Source: Chitinophaga fulva (GTDB lineage: Bacteria > Bacteroidota > Bacteroidia > Chitinophagales > Chitinophagaceae). From it: DNA of 64,000 nucleotides. The position numbers and the translations under genes were made by a program. The notes under the pieces are model-generated. The model saw only the letters and a list, made by a program, of their open reading frames with translations. It searched no databases and was not told the DNA's origin. The stretch covers positions 908,485-972,484 of the forward strand of contig NZ_JABBGC010000004.1 of assembly GCF_012927205.1 (NCBI RefSeq), given 5' to 3'. This document shows, in pieces, positions 7,979 through 15,845 of the stretch (position 1 is the first letter of the stretch; every line of letters starts with the position of its first letter).

Positions 7979-9379
7979 TTGTCTGGTTTAAGAACAAAAG
8001 AACTGAGTAAAATCGGTTATACCGATGACCGGGCCAGGAGCCTGGTGATCAATATTATGGCGCGGCATTTCAAACATCATGATAAAGCCGCCATTATACA
8101 GCTGTTGACAGATATTAAAGATCGTCCGGCTGAATTTTTACACGATGAAGTGCTGGGAAAGATAGCGGCTATTTTCGCTGACCAGCCGAAGGAGTGCCAT
8201 TTCCAGTCGTTTGACCTGCTGGAAGCTGCCGGGCAACTGAAAGTTTATGGTAGCAAAGAGATAGAGCATGCTGCCCGTCAACAGATGGAGGTGGCCATGT
8301 CATTGCCGGTCACGGTACAAGGTGCGCTGATGCCTGATGCGCATATGGGCTACGGCCTTCCGGTTGGCGGCGTGCTGGCTACTGAACAGGCAGTGATCCC
8401 GTATGCGGTAGGCGTGGATATCGGCTGCCGTATGGCGCTCACCCTTTTCGATGAAGGAGAAAGTTTCCTGAAACGCTACAGTTATCAGTTGAAAGTGGCC
8501 ATGAAGGAATATACCCATTTTGGTATGGAAGGCGGACTGGAATTCCGCCAGGAGCATGCGGTGCTGGACAGGCCTGAATTCCGTGACACGGCGTTGCTGA
8601 AAAGCCTGCATGGCAAAGCAGTGCGGCAACTGGGATCGTCCGGCAGCGGTAACCACTTTGTGGAATTTGGGCTACTTACGCTGGAAGAAGACAACTCATT
8701 GTCATTACCGCCGAAGCAGTACCTCGCGTTGTTGTCGCATTCCGGCAGCCGCGGTTTAGGCGCCGCTATCGCCCAGCACTATACGAAAATAGCGACCGAT
8801 ACCTGCAAACTACCACGTTCCGCGCAACAGCTGGCATGGCTGGATATGAACAGCGAAGCAGGGCAGGAGTACTGGTTGAGCATGAACCTGGCCGGTGATT
8901 ACGCCCGTGCCTGCCATCAGCAGATACATCGCCATCTGGCAAAGGCTACCGGGCTGAAAAGCCTGGCTACCATCGAAAACCACCACAATTTTGCATGGGA
9001 GGAAACGCTGACGGATACGCGGAAAGTGATCATCCACCGTAAAGGCGCTACCCCGGCGCATGTTGGTGAGCTGGGCATTATTCCCGGCAGCATGACTACC
9101 CCTGCCTACCTGGTCCGTGGCAAAGGAGTGGAGCAGTCTCTTTACTCTGCTGCGCATGGCGCCGGCAGGGCCATGAGCCGCTCTAAAGCACGGGAGAAAA
9201 TGACGGTATCGGCGCTGAAGAAAATGGTGACTAACGCAGGCGTGACCCTGATTGGCGGCAGCGTGGAAGAAAACCCGCTGGCCTACAAGGATATCGACCG
9301 GGTGATGGACGCGCAGCATGAGCTGGTGAGTGTGGAAGGGCGGTTTATGCCTGTTATCGTGCGGATGAATAAAGAGTAG
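7979..9379 (+). CDS. rtcB: RtcB-family RNA ligase
   Basis: The protein has 466 residues. RtcB joins RNA ends carrying 2',3'-cyclic phosphate or 3'-phosphate to a 5'-OH in a GTP- and Mn-dependent reaction and serves RNA repair. Visible family motifs are VDIGCRMAL with metal-binding C150, SGSGNHFVEFG, HSGSRG, IENHHNFAWEE, KGATPAHVGELGIIPGSM and AAHGAGR, whose H393 is the expected guanylated histidine. The start is taken as TTG at 7979 because there is no in-frame ATG until residue 27, which would cut into the conserved KIGYTDDRARS segment. No archease or RtcA gene is adjacent. A strong terminator follows at 9403-9438. Confidence 0.93.
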   Translation: MSGLRTKELSKIGYTDDRARSLVINIMARHFKHHDKAAIIQLLTDIKDRPAEFLHDEVLGKIAAIFADQPKECHFQSFDLLEAAGQLKVYGSKEIEHAARQQMEVAMSLPVTVQGALMPDAHMGYGLPVGGVLATEQAVIPYAVGVDIGCRMALTLFDEGESFLKRYSYQLKVAMKEYTHFGMEGGLEFRQEHAVLDRPEFRDTALLKSLHGKAVRQLGSSGSGNHFVEFGLLTLEEDNSLSLPPKQYLALLSHSGSRGLGAAIAQHYTKIATDTCKLPRSAQQLAWLDMNSEAGQEYWLSMNLAGDYARACHQQIHRHLAKATGLKSLATIENHHNFAWEETLTDTRKVIIHRKGATPAHVGELGIIPGSMTTPAYLVRGKGVEQSLYSAAHGAGRAMSRSKAREKMTVSALKKMVTNAGVTLIGGSVEENPLAYKDIDRVMDAQHELVSVEGRFMPVIVRMNKE

Positions 9380-9402
9380 CCGCTCACGTTATATCAATTA
9401 GA

Positions 9403-9438
9403 AACGGGTCGGGGTACAATGCCCTGACCCGTTCTTTT
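9403..9438 (+). terminator. Terminator after rtcB
   Basis: AACGGGTCGGGG at 9403-9414 pairs with CCCTGACCCGTT at 9422-9433 (one G-T wobble), followed by a T-rich tract. Confidence 0.8.
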
Positions 9439-9498
9439 TCCCGGGGTACTGGTAAATATGAGAAAGAATATTTATTTTAATGGACTTATTGTTTACCT

Positions 9499-10590
9499 AT
9501 GACCCAACGGCTACAATCCCTCGATATGATGAGGGGTGTCATCATGCTTCTACTGGCAGCGGAAAGCGCACATCTGTACTGGTCACTCGACAGCCTGCAG
9601 TCCGACGGTTTATGGCATACGTTCATGCAACAGTTTTTCCATCATCCGTGGAATGGGCTACGGGCGTGGGACCTGGTGCAACCTGCCTTCATGACGATAG
9701 CCGGCACAGCCATGTATTTATCGTGGAATGCCAAAGCACAAAAGGGTATCAGCTGGCAACAAAATTTTAAACATATTGCGTGGCGTTGCGGGAAATTATT
9801 TATATTCGGTACTGCATTACATTGCGTATATGCGGGCAGGTTAGTCTGGGAGTTGTGGAATGTGCTCACGCAGTTGTCCGTAACCACGATCATTGCATAT
9901 CTGATTATTCGCCGTTCTGTAGTATATCAGCTGGTGGTCAGCCTGTTGCTGCTCCTTGCCACTGATCTTATGTATCGTTTTGTCATTTTACCTGGATTCG
10001 AGGATGCTTTTACACAGGGGCGCAATTTCGGCGCCTACCTGGATACGGTCCTGATGGGAAAAATCAACCCGGATGGATGGGTCGCAATTAATTGTGTCCC
10101 TACGGCAGCACACACCATTTGGGGCGTACTGGCGGGGAAACTGTTGACTGGCCCTAAAACACCGTTACAGAAGACGGGTGTATTGGCAATAGCCGGTGTT
10201 GTGGGACTGGTGGCCGGTTTTGGCCTGGACATGGCTGGTATAACGCCGATCATTAAACGAATCAGCACGGCTTCTTTTGTGCTGGCATCCGGCGGCTGGG
10301 TCATGCTTATCATGGCGCTGTTCTATTGGCTGGCCGATGTGCGGGGACATGTACGTTACGCGTGGATAGCCACTGTAGCGGGTATGAATGCCATCTTTAT
10401 CTACCTGTTTTTTGAAACGGTAGGTGCACAATGGGTGAATCCCGCCACAGGCATTTTTGTAAAAGGGTTTACCCACATGCTGGGCATACCGGAAGAATTC
10501 AGGGAGGTCCTGTCTGCACTGACCGTACTGGCATTGGAGTGGGGCTTGTGTTACTGGTTGTACAAACGAAAGATATTTTTCAAATTATAA
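9499..10590 (+). CDS. Membrane acyltransferase, DUF5009/heparan-alpha-glucosaminide acetyltransferase type
   Basis: The protein has 363 residues with about ten hydrophobic helices. It opens with RLQSLDMMRG, the hallmark of the NagX/HGSNAT-like inner-membrane acyltransferase group, and contains the conserved aromatic HHPWNGLRAWDLVQPAF near residues 50-66. Members of this group transfer acyl groups to sugars or are of unknown function, so the substrate is not assigned. It is followed by a hairpin that lies inside the end of the convergent MFS gene. The start at 9499 places the SLD-MRG motif at the very N-terminus, as is usual. Confidence 0.75.
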   Translation: MTQRLQSLDMMRGVIMLLLAAESAHLYWSLDSLQSDGLWHTFMQQFFHHPWNGLRAWDLVQPAFMTIAGTAMYLSWNAKAQKGISWQQNFKHIAWRCGKLFIFGTALHCVYAGRLVWELWNVLTQLSVTTIIAYLIIRRSVVYQLVVSLLLLLATDLMYRFVILPGFEDAFTQGRNFGAYLDTVLMGKINPDGWVAINCVPTAAHTIWGVLAGKLLTGPKTPLQKTGVLAIAGVVGLVAGFGLDMAGITPIIKRISTASFVLASGGWVMLIMALFYWLADVRGHVRYAWIATVAGMNAIFIYLFFETVGAQWVNPATGIFVKGFTHMLGIPEEFREVLSALTVLALEWGLCYWLYKRKIFFKL

Positions 10591-10643
10591 AGAGATCATC
10601 AACGATATAAGAGATCGTAAACGAATAGCTATCTGAGAAACCC

Positions 10644-11846
10644 TTATGAATCAGCCCCGGTATCGGTTACCGGGGTTTCTTTTTGGGTTTCGGGGAGACC
10701 CCTTACCATTAATACGATCAACAGTCCACACAACGCCATGATGCCAAAAGAAACCCGCAGATGGGTAGCCTGTGCCACAAAGCCCACCAGTGGCGGTACT
10801 ACCAGGAAGCCCAGATAACCGATAGTGGAAATAGAAGCCAGCGTCTGTCCGCTGTTGGCATCCCGTGATTTGCCGGCGAGGCTGAATACCAGCGGCACGA
10901 TGCACGAAACGCCGAATCCGGTGAAAATAAAGCCGATAGCGGTAATTACGGGATGGGGCATGGCAATGGCGAGCACCAGGCCACTCAGAATCAGCCATCC
11001 GCTGTAGTACAGCATATTTTTGATGCCCATCTGGGCTACAAGGCGATCGCCGGCAAAGCGGCCAAGGGTCATAGCGCCCATGTATACCATGAAAGACGCG
11101 GTGGCTGCGGTGGCGGTACCACCGGCTACCTTATGGAAATAGATACTGCTCCAGTCATACATGGTGTTTTCAGTGGCCATACAGGCGAAACAGATAAAGG
11201 AAAAACGGAGCAGTGATTTGCCAGGCAGTGAAAACGCCGGTTTTTTTACCAGGCTGGGCACCGGTTGGTCGGGATACGCACGTGGCCCGTAGTACAGCGT
11301 AAACACCAGCAGCAATGCGCTCACGATCAGCATATGCCAGGATGGGGCCACCTGCATAGACACCATCAGGTAACCGATACCGGCGCCGGTGGAACCGGCA
11401 ATGCTCCAGATACCATGGAAGGTGGTCATAATGGATTTTGGATACATATGTTGTACCTGCACCGCCTGCGAATTCATGGAAAGATTGAGCAGATTACGGG
11501 AAGAACCAAAACAGAACAGCGTCAGCGCCAGTTGCCACAGACTGGTGGTGAAACCGGGAAGGCTCAGCACCAGGTTGAAAACCAGGGCGCCGATCAGCAT
11601 GATTTTGCGGCTGCTGAAACTACCCAGCAGTTTGCCGGTAACAGGCATCGTCAGCATCAGTCCAATAGGCAGTGCCAATAGTACCAGTCCCAGCTGTGCT
11701 TCGTTGAGATGCAGCTGTTGTTGTATAGAAGGTATCCTGGACGCCCAGGTGGAGTAACCCAGTCCGGAGATAAAAAAGAAAACGGAAACGGCCGTCCGGT
11801 ATTGTCGTGCGTTGGCTTCGGTAGCTTGCGGTATCTCTATGAACAT
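10644..11846 (-). CDS. MFS transporter, YbjJ-like
   Basis: The protein has 400 residues with about 12 transmembrane segments. The N-half carries GLGYSTWASRIPSIQ and LGLVLLALPIG, typical of the YbjJ-like branch of the major facilitator superfamily, and a duplicated MFS motif near GRFAGDRLVAQMG. It is an inner-membrane transporter with unknown substrate; Bacteroidota homologues are often called sugar or drug transporters without evidence. Its last codons overlap a plus-strand hairpin that probably terminates the convergent acyltransferase gene. Confidence 0.85.
   Translation of the reverse strand: MFIEIPQATEANARQYRTAVSVFFFISGLGYSTWASRIPSIQQQLHLNEAQLGLVLLALPIGLMLTMPVTGKLLGSFSSRKIMLIGALVFNLVLSLPGFTTSLWQLALTLFCFGSSRNLLNLSMNSQAVQVQHMYPKSIMTTFHGIWSIAGSTGAGIGYLMVSMQVAPSWHMLIVSALLLVFTLYYGPRAYPDQPVPSLVKKPAFSLPGKSLLRFSFICFACMATENTMYDWSSIYFHKVAGGTATAATASFMVYMGAMTLGRFAGDRLVAQMGIKNMLYYSGWLILSGLVLAIAMPHPVITAIGFIFTGFGVSCIVPLVFSLAGKSRDANSGQTLASISTIGYLGFLVVPPLVGFVAQATHLRVSFGIMALCGLLIVLMVRGLPETQKETPVTDTGADS
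10655..10685 (+). terminator. Terminator for the acyltransferase gene, inside the convergent MFS gene end
   Basis: CCCCGGTA (10655-10662) pairs with TACCGGGG (10668-10675) around a 5-nt loop and is followed on the plus strand by TTTCTTTTT. The same bases encode the C-terminal VTDTGA of the MFS protein on the minus strand. Confidence 0.6.
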
Positions 11847-11954
11847 CTGTGATCGTACACACCTCTTTGAAGAGCCATGAGGAAGGCAAAATTAGATAAA
11901 TCCGGGAGATGTTTGATGAATTCTACGATATTATAAATTCATGCATCCGTACGG

Positions 11955-12180
11955 AACCCAGGGCTAAAGCCCTGGGCTACGTTGTTGTTCAAGCGTTTTT
12001 TATGCCAGGTGTTTTTCGTAAATGTTTGTATCCATGAATTTCAGATCGTGAATCGCAGCAATCTCCCTGACAACGCCATCATCAGAGACTTCCGCATAGA
12101 AACAAAAATCCATTTCCTTACACACCCTAACTGTAAAAGAACCTGAACAACAACGTAGCCCAGGGCTTTAGCCCTGGGTT
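11955..12180. repeat. Perfect 36-bp inverted repeat with internal palindromes, enclosing 154 bp
   Basis: The arms at 11955-11990 and 12145-12180 are exact reverse complements. Each arm itself contains a 20-bp hairpin, CCCAGGGC-TNNA-GCCCTGGG in type, followed by TACGTTGTTGTTC on the inner side. The layout resembles REP/BIME elements. The right arm supplies the last three codons and the stop codon of the cyclase-family gene. The enclosed 154 bp carry one 37-codon frame and nothing else I can identify. This element accounts for most of the 321-bp gap 11847-12167. Confidence 0.8.
12000..12113 (-). CDS. Candidate 37-residue small protein inside the inverted repeat
   Basis: ATG at 12113 opens a frame of 37 codons ending in TAA at 12000-12002. 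The predicted peptide begins MDFCFYAEVSDDG and ends NIYEKHLA; it is acidic, mixed in composition and has no membrane segment. An AAGGA-like purine stretch lies close to the start. It fills most of the space between the two 36-bp arms. It could be a small gene carried by the element, a decayed fragment, or chance. I recognise no family. Confidence 0.3.
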   Translation of the reverse strand: MDFCFYAEVSDDGVVREIAAIHDLKFMDTNIYEKHLA

Positions 12181-13061
12181 TTCAATTTCGCCAACGCCCG
12201 TACCGGGAACGTCCCTACGCCTTTGAATTTGGGCGGTACGGCGCTGAAGGTGAAACCCTCATCCGGTAATAGCTCCAGATGGCAGAGATGTTCTACGATG
12301 AGTATTTCGGCGCCCAGCAGGGTGGTATGTACCGGCCTGCTGCGGCCTTGTGTGTTGTCGATGTTGTGTGAGTCGATGCCGACCAGCTTCACGTCGCAGT
12401 CACGCAGGTATTCGGCTGCGTCGGCGGTGAGGAACGGATGGTTTTCGTAATACGTGGGCGTGTTCCAGTGGGTGGCCCAGCCGGTATGTACCAATACAGC
12501 GTGGTTGCGTATTTCGTGGTTCCGGAGTCTGTTGGCGGTAATAGCGAGGCCTTGTTCATAAGGTGCGCGGATGACGATGGCGTCCAGGTCAACGAACCGT
12601 TCCAGCGGCATTTCCGACATGTCTTTTCCGTCGGCATAACGATGGAAGGGGCAGTCGATATAAGTGCCGGTATTGGTGACCATTTCTATTTTCCCGATCT
12701 GGAAGGTGGTGTCGCCGTCATACAGTGCGGCGGAGTTTTCGCGGCTGAGGAAATCACAGATCACGGGAGCAGGCAATCCTTTATAGGTCACCAGCCCGTT
12801 TTCGATGGTGTGGCTTAGGTCCACGAGGTAATTTTGTCCGCCGGTGCCGACCGGTTTTCGTTTATGCGGCTCAGTGAGAATTTCTTTGTTAAGGATATGG
12901 GTTTCGCCTACCATCAGCAGGCGCATGTCGGCTACAATATAGTCTGCCAGTTCTTTGTCGGAGATGTCGTCGCCGGCGATGTCCAGGCGGAAATCCTCTC
13001 CTTTGATGCCGCCACCGTTGGTGAAGCGAATATCAAAATCAAATTTTACTCTTTTGTTCAT
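12168..13061 (-). CDS. Cyclase/kynurenine-formamidase-like hydrolase
   Basis: The protein has 297 residues. Residues about 80-290 match the metal-dependent cyclase family (PF04199 type) that includes bacterial kynurenine formamidase and isatin hydrolase. The usual HxGTHxDxPxH metal motif reads NTGTYIDCPFH, so two metal-binding His are replaced (N and Y), while Asp and the last His remain. The conserved VGIDSHNID and VEHLCHLELLP segments are present. The first 75 residues are an extra N-terminal region. The C-terminal TQG and the stop codon are contributed by the inverted-repeat element. The reaction is not assigned. The gene diverges from the DUF4116 gene with a 35-nt gap. Confidence 0.75.
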   Translation of the reverse strand: MNKRVKFDFDIRFTNGGGIKGEDFRLDIAGDDISDKELADYIVADMRLLMVGETHILNKEILTEPHKRKPVGTGGQNYLVDLSHTIENGLVTYKGLPAPVICDFLSRENSAALYDGDTTFQIGKIEMVTNTGTYIDCPFHRYADGKDMSEMPLERFVDLDAIVIRAPYEQGLAITANRLRNHEIRNHAVLVHTGWATHWNTPTYYENHPFLTADAAEYLRDCDVKLVGIDSHNIDNTQGRSRPVHTTLLGAEILIVEHLCHLELLPDEGFTFSAVPPKFKGVGTFPVRALAKLKTQG

Positions 13062-13096
13062 CGGTTGATAATTTTCCCGTTTTGAGACGTTTATAA

Positions 13097-14428
13097 ATGT
13101 ACGATATTAGCGCTATGCTTAGAGAATTTCAGATGCTCACTGCTGAACAGGCATTGAATCAGCACCAGATACAGATAAAAGTCCTTGAAAGTGAAGAGGC
13201 TTTTATGGATATGATAGGAACGGATGGTTATTTCTATGTGCATAAAGGTGATCTGCATCTGCAGGGCGACCTGATAATCGATACAGACCGACTTGACAAT
13301 ATGCCGGATGGCCGGCCCCCGCTGGGATTTGCTGTTATTGGCAACCTGACAGTGGATGGCGGTATCCTCAACGAAACGGGCGATTATGGCCCCGTTTTTT
13401 ATGTGGCCGGCAACCTCACCTGCCGCAACCTCATGGTGGGCGGCGCGCCCACCCGCGTGGAAGGCGATGTCCGCGTGGAAGAAATGATCATGCTGCATTA
13501 CAACCACGGCTGGATGCAATGCGACGGCACTTTCATCGCCCCCATTATGATCGTGGACGATTATCACCTGATGCCTTTCCGTAAAGAGATCAGTCAGTTT
13601 TATTATAATGACAACGATGCTGAAAGCCCGGAAGTCAACGAATGCGGAGAGTCTGAAGACGGCGATCCGGTGATTTCTGAAAACCTGCGCGTACTGCTCA
13701 ATAATCCCCTGACGACCGACTTCGAAGAAATCCGCCGCGACCTCGCAGCGGGAGAAAGTGTGACGCAGCCGGAGGAAAAGACGCTCGAATACTGGCGCAA
13801 CAAGGTACGCCGCAACTACCGTGACCTGAAGCGGGTGCCGATGGAAATGCGTACGTCCAATCTGTGTGATGAAGCGATGGCTTACAGTGTGGCGTCGCTG
13901 GAATATTTCCCTCCGGGATCTATTACGCCGGAACTGGCTGCAGCTGCGGCGGAACGGGATGGTAAGGCATTGCGTTACCTGCCATCGGAGCTGATCACCC
14001 GGGAACTGTGTTACCTCGCTGCCAAACACGGCGCCATTTTGAAGTATGATATCCCAGAGCGGTTCTACGAACATGCGTTGTTATGTAATGTTATCAAAGT
14101 GTCCGACTGGCAGATGGAACATGTGCCCATCGTTTTTATCACGGAAGATATGCTGGTGCTGTACGTGAAAGCCGGTCGCGGCGCGTGGCTGGACAGGTAC
14201 TGTCAGCAATCCGGCGTGTCCAAACAGAAGGTGCTGGAGCGGGTGATGGCCGATGATATCAAATATCTCGAAAATGTATTTAACTGGCACCTGTCAGCCA
14301 CGACATATGCGTATGCCCGGCAACGTTATGACAAGCCGGAATACGCGGAAGCGTGGACCGCTTTCAATGAACGTTTTGCCCGTAAAATATCGCGGCTGAA
14401 TGGGAATTCGTCTACTCCATCGTCATAA
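13097..14428 (+). CDS. Bactofilin-like/DUF4116 repeat protein
   Basis: The protein has 443 residues. About residues 45-160 look like a short beta-helix of the polymer-forming type (repeated G-D-L-hydrophobic turns such as GDLHLQGDLII, GNLTVDGGIL and GNLTCRNLMVGG). About residues 225-330 carry DUF4116-like repeats (ALRYLPSELITRELCYLAAKHG). The start could equally be the ATG at 13115, seven codons in, because the 35-nt divergent gap leaves little promoter room. The end overlaps the convergent oxidoreductase gene by 17 nt. The role is unknown; the combination suggests an intracellular scaffold or quality-control type protein but nothing decisive is visible. Confidence 0.7.
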   Translation: MYDISAMLREFQMLTAEQALNQHQIQIKVLESEEAFMDMIGTDGYFYVHKGDLHLQGDLIIDTDRLDNMPDGRPPLGFAVIGNLTVDGGILNETGDYGPVFYVAGNLTCRNLMVGGAPTRVEGDVRVEEMIMLHYNHGWMQCDGTFIAPIMIVDDYHLMPFRKEISQFYYNDNDAESPEVNECGESEDGDPVISENLRVLLNNPLTTDFEEIRRDLAAGESVTQPEEKTLEYWRNKVRRNYRDLKRVPMEMRTSNLCDEAMAYSVASLEYFPPGSITPELAAAAAERDGKALRYLPSELITRELCYLAAKHGAILKYDIPERFYEHALLCNVIKVSDWQMEHVPIVFITEDMLVLYVKAGRGAWLDRYCQQSGVSKQKVLERVMADDIKYLENVFNWHLSATTYAYARQRYDKPEYAEAWTAFNERFARKISRLNGNSSTPSS

Positions 14429-15413
14429 CCAGCTTGCGGCCATAAGTCTGGTTGTTTTCCATCATGATATGCGCCTGCCGGACGGTGTCAGCACTGAGGC
14501 GGCCCACTACCTGCACGGCCGGTGGTGTGATTACGCCGTTATTGAGCAGCGTGACCAGTTCCCGCAGGTTTTGTCCGTACCATGACAGGTGATTGGCCAC
14601 CGCGTAGGCATAGTTGGAGATGTTGAGGACATGCGCGCCTTTGTCGAACAATAGTTCCCGGGTGCGTGGTGTTCCAAGGAAAGTGATGTCTGCATACCCT
14701 TTGTTTAGCCCTATTACCTCCGCCGCTGTTTCGGAGATCGTTCCTCCCGCAATATCGATGCCCCAGTCGAAATGCCGTTGCCCGCTGGCGTCCAGCAACC
14801 TTTGTGTCAGGTTGGGCTGCCGGTAGTCGAGTATGTGCGTGGCGGGCAACCCCAGTGTTTCCAGTGCTGCCTTGCTTTGTTCGTTGCCCGCAGCGGTGAA
14901 CAGCTGATGGCTGCCATGTGCCTTCAGTAGTTTGATCAGGAAGCTGCCTACTGCGCCGGCGCCACCCGTGAGGAAAAGGAATTCTTCCGCTTGGGCATGC
15001 ATCCGTTGAAAGGTTTGCCAGGCGGTAAGTCCGGCAGATGGAATGGCCGTTGCGGTAGTAAAAGGCAATGCTGCCGGCAGTGGCGCTACCATGAGATAAT
15101 TGAGCACGATGTGCGTAGCATAGGTGCCGTTAGAGCCTTTGCTGCCAGCTGCCGCGATCACTTTGTCGCCCGGCAGGAAACCTTTTGTTTGCGCGCCTGC
15201 TGCTACCACAATGCCGGCCAGTTCCCGGCCCAGTACCGGAGAATGCATATGCTGGCTTTCGCGGCGGCCCTGCCGCATTTGATAATCAATAGGATTAAAA
15301 GCAGTGGCTTTAATTTCAATCAATAATTCATTTTCCTTATAAGTGGGCGTTGGTAGTTCCGTTTGCCGGAATTGGCCGGCATCTCCAAATCCATTTAATA
15401 CAATTGCCTGCAT
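14412..15413 (-). CDS. Zinc-type alcohol dehydrogenase-like/quinone oxidoreductase
   Basis: The protein has 333 residues from the ATG at 15413 (MQAIVLNGFG). It has the GroES-like N-domain (ENELLIEIKATAFNPIDYQ, GRELAGIV) and an NADPH-binding Rossmann fold with TGGAGAVGSFLIKLL, placing it with MDR-family quinone oxidoreductases/ZADH. No structural zinc Cys cluster is visible, which fits a zinc-free quinone reductase. It diverges from an HxlR regulator, an arrangement known for the QorR/qor type of electrophile-responsive pairs. Its promoter at 15429-15459 fixes the start. The 3' end overlaps the convergent DUF4116 gene by 17 nt. Confidence 0.88.
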   Translation of the reverse strand: MQAIVLNGFGDAGQFRQTELPTPTYKENELLIEIKATAFNPIDYQMRQGRRESQHMHSPVLGRELAGIVVAAGAQTKGFLPGDKVIAAAGSKGSNGTYATHIVLNYLMVAPLPAALPFTTATAIPSAGLTAWQTFQRMHAQAEEFLFLTGGAGAVGSFLIKLLKAHGSHQLFTAAGNEQSKAALETLGLPATHILDYRQPNLTQRLLDASGQRHFDWGIDIAGGTISETAAEVIGLNKGYADITFLGTPRTRELLFDKGAHVLNISNYAYAVANHLSWYGQNLRELVTLLNNGVITPPAVQVVGRLSADTVRQAHIMMENNQTYGRKLVMTME

Positions 15414-15428
15414 GTACGTAATTTTGGA

Positions 15429-15459
15429 CAAAGCTAACAGGCCGGGTCACGGTGACCAA
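15429..15459 (-). promoter_or_regulatory. Promoter of the oxidoreductase with an embedded operator palindrome
   Basis: On the minus strand TTG (15459-15457) is followed by a 20-nt spacer and TAGCTTTG (15436-15429), a good Bacteroidota promoter. The spacer holds GGTCAC-G-GTGACC (15445-15457), and a second overlapping inverted repeat CACGGT-N8-ACCGTG spans 15448-15467. Binding by the divergently encoded HxlR protein here would block the polymerase. Confidence 0.6.
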
Positions 15460-15492
15460 TAACCGTGATAATTGAGAGTTACTCACAAAAAA

Positions 15493-15843
15493 ATGAGTGG
15501 TATTATGATCAAGGAAACATCTTCCAATGCGTCTAACCGGAAATTTCTGCGTAGCGCATGCCGTATCACCGGGGCGCTGGAAATCCTTTCCGGCCGCTGG
15601 AAAGCGCTGACGCTGATTCATATTTCAGAAGGGAAGAACCGTTTCAGTTTATTGAAACAGGTATTGCCAACGGTGTCGGACCAGGTGTTGGGGCGGCTGT
15701 TGCGGGAACTGGAGGCGGACGGGCTGATTGGCAAGACCATCATCCCCGAAGTGCCGGTACGGGTGGATTACAGCCTCACCGACAAAGGAGCGGCTGTGTT
15801 GCCTATCCTGGAGGAGCTGGCCGAATGGTATGATAAACGATAA
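15493..15843 (+). CDS. HxlR-family transcriptional regulator
   Basis: The protein has about 116 residues with the winged helix of the HxlR/MarR-like family (ALEILSGRWKALTLIHIS, VSDQVLGRLLRELEADGLI, YSLTDKGAAVLPILEEL). A single Cys in LRSACRITGALEIL sits where redox-sensing HxlR proteins such as HypR, YodB and QorR carry their reactive Cys. It diverges from the quinone oxidoreductase and probably represses it through the palindromes in the gap. Starts at 15493 or 15505 are both plausible. It ends 2 nt before the convergent Crp/Fnr gene. Confidence 0.88.
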   Translation: MSGIMIKETSSNASNRKFLRSACRITGALEILSGRWKALTLIHISEGKNRFSLLKQVLPTVSDQVLGRLLRELEADGLIGKTIIPEVPVRVDYSLTDKGAAVLPILEELAEWYDKR

Positions 15844-15845
15844 CC

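Noticed and set aside
11955..12180. Possible CRISPR or transposon ends
   Set aside because: There are only two inverted arms, no regular spacers and no transposase gene; the form fits a REP/BIME-like element better.
13091..14074. 327-codon open frame on the minus strand
   Set aside because: It lies opposite the bactofilin-like/DUF4116 gene, is rich in His, Arg and Phe like other antisense shadows, and shows no domain.
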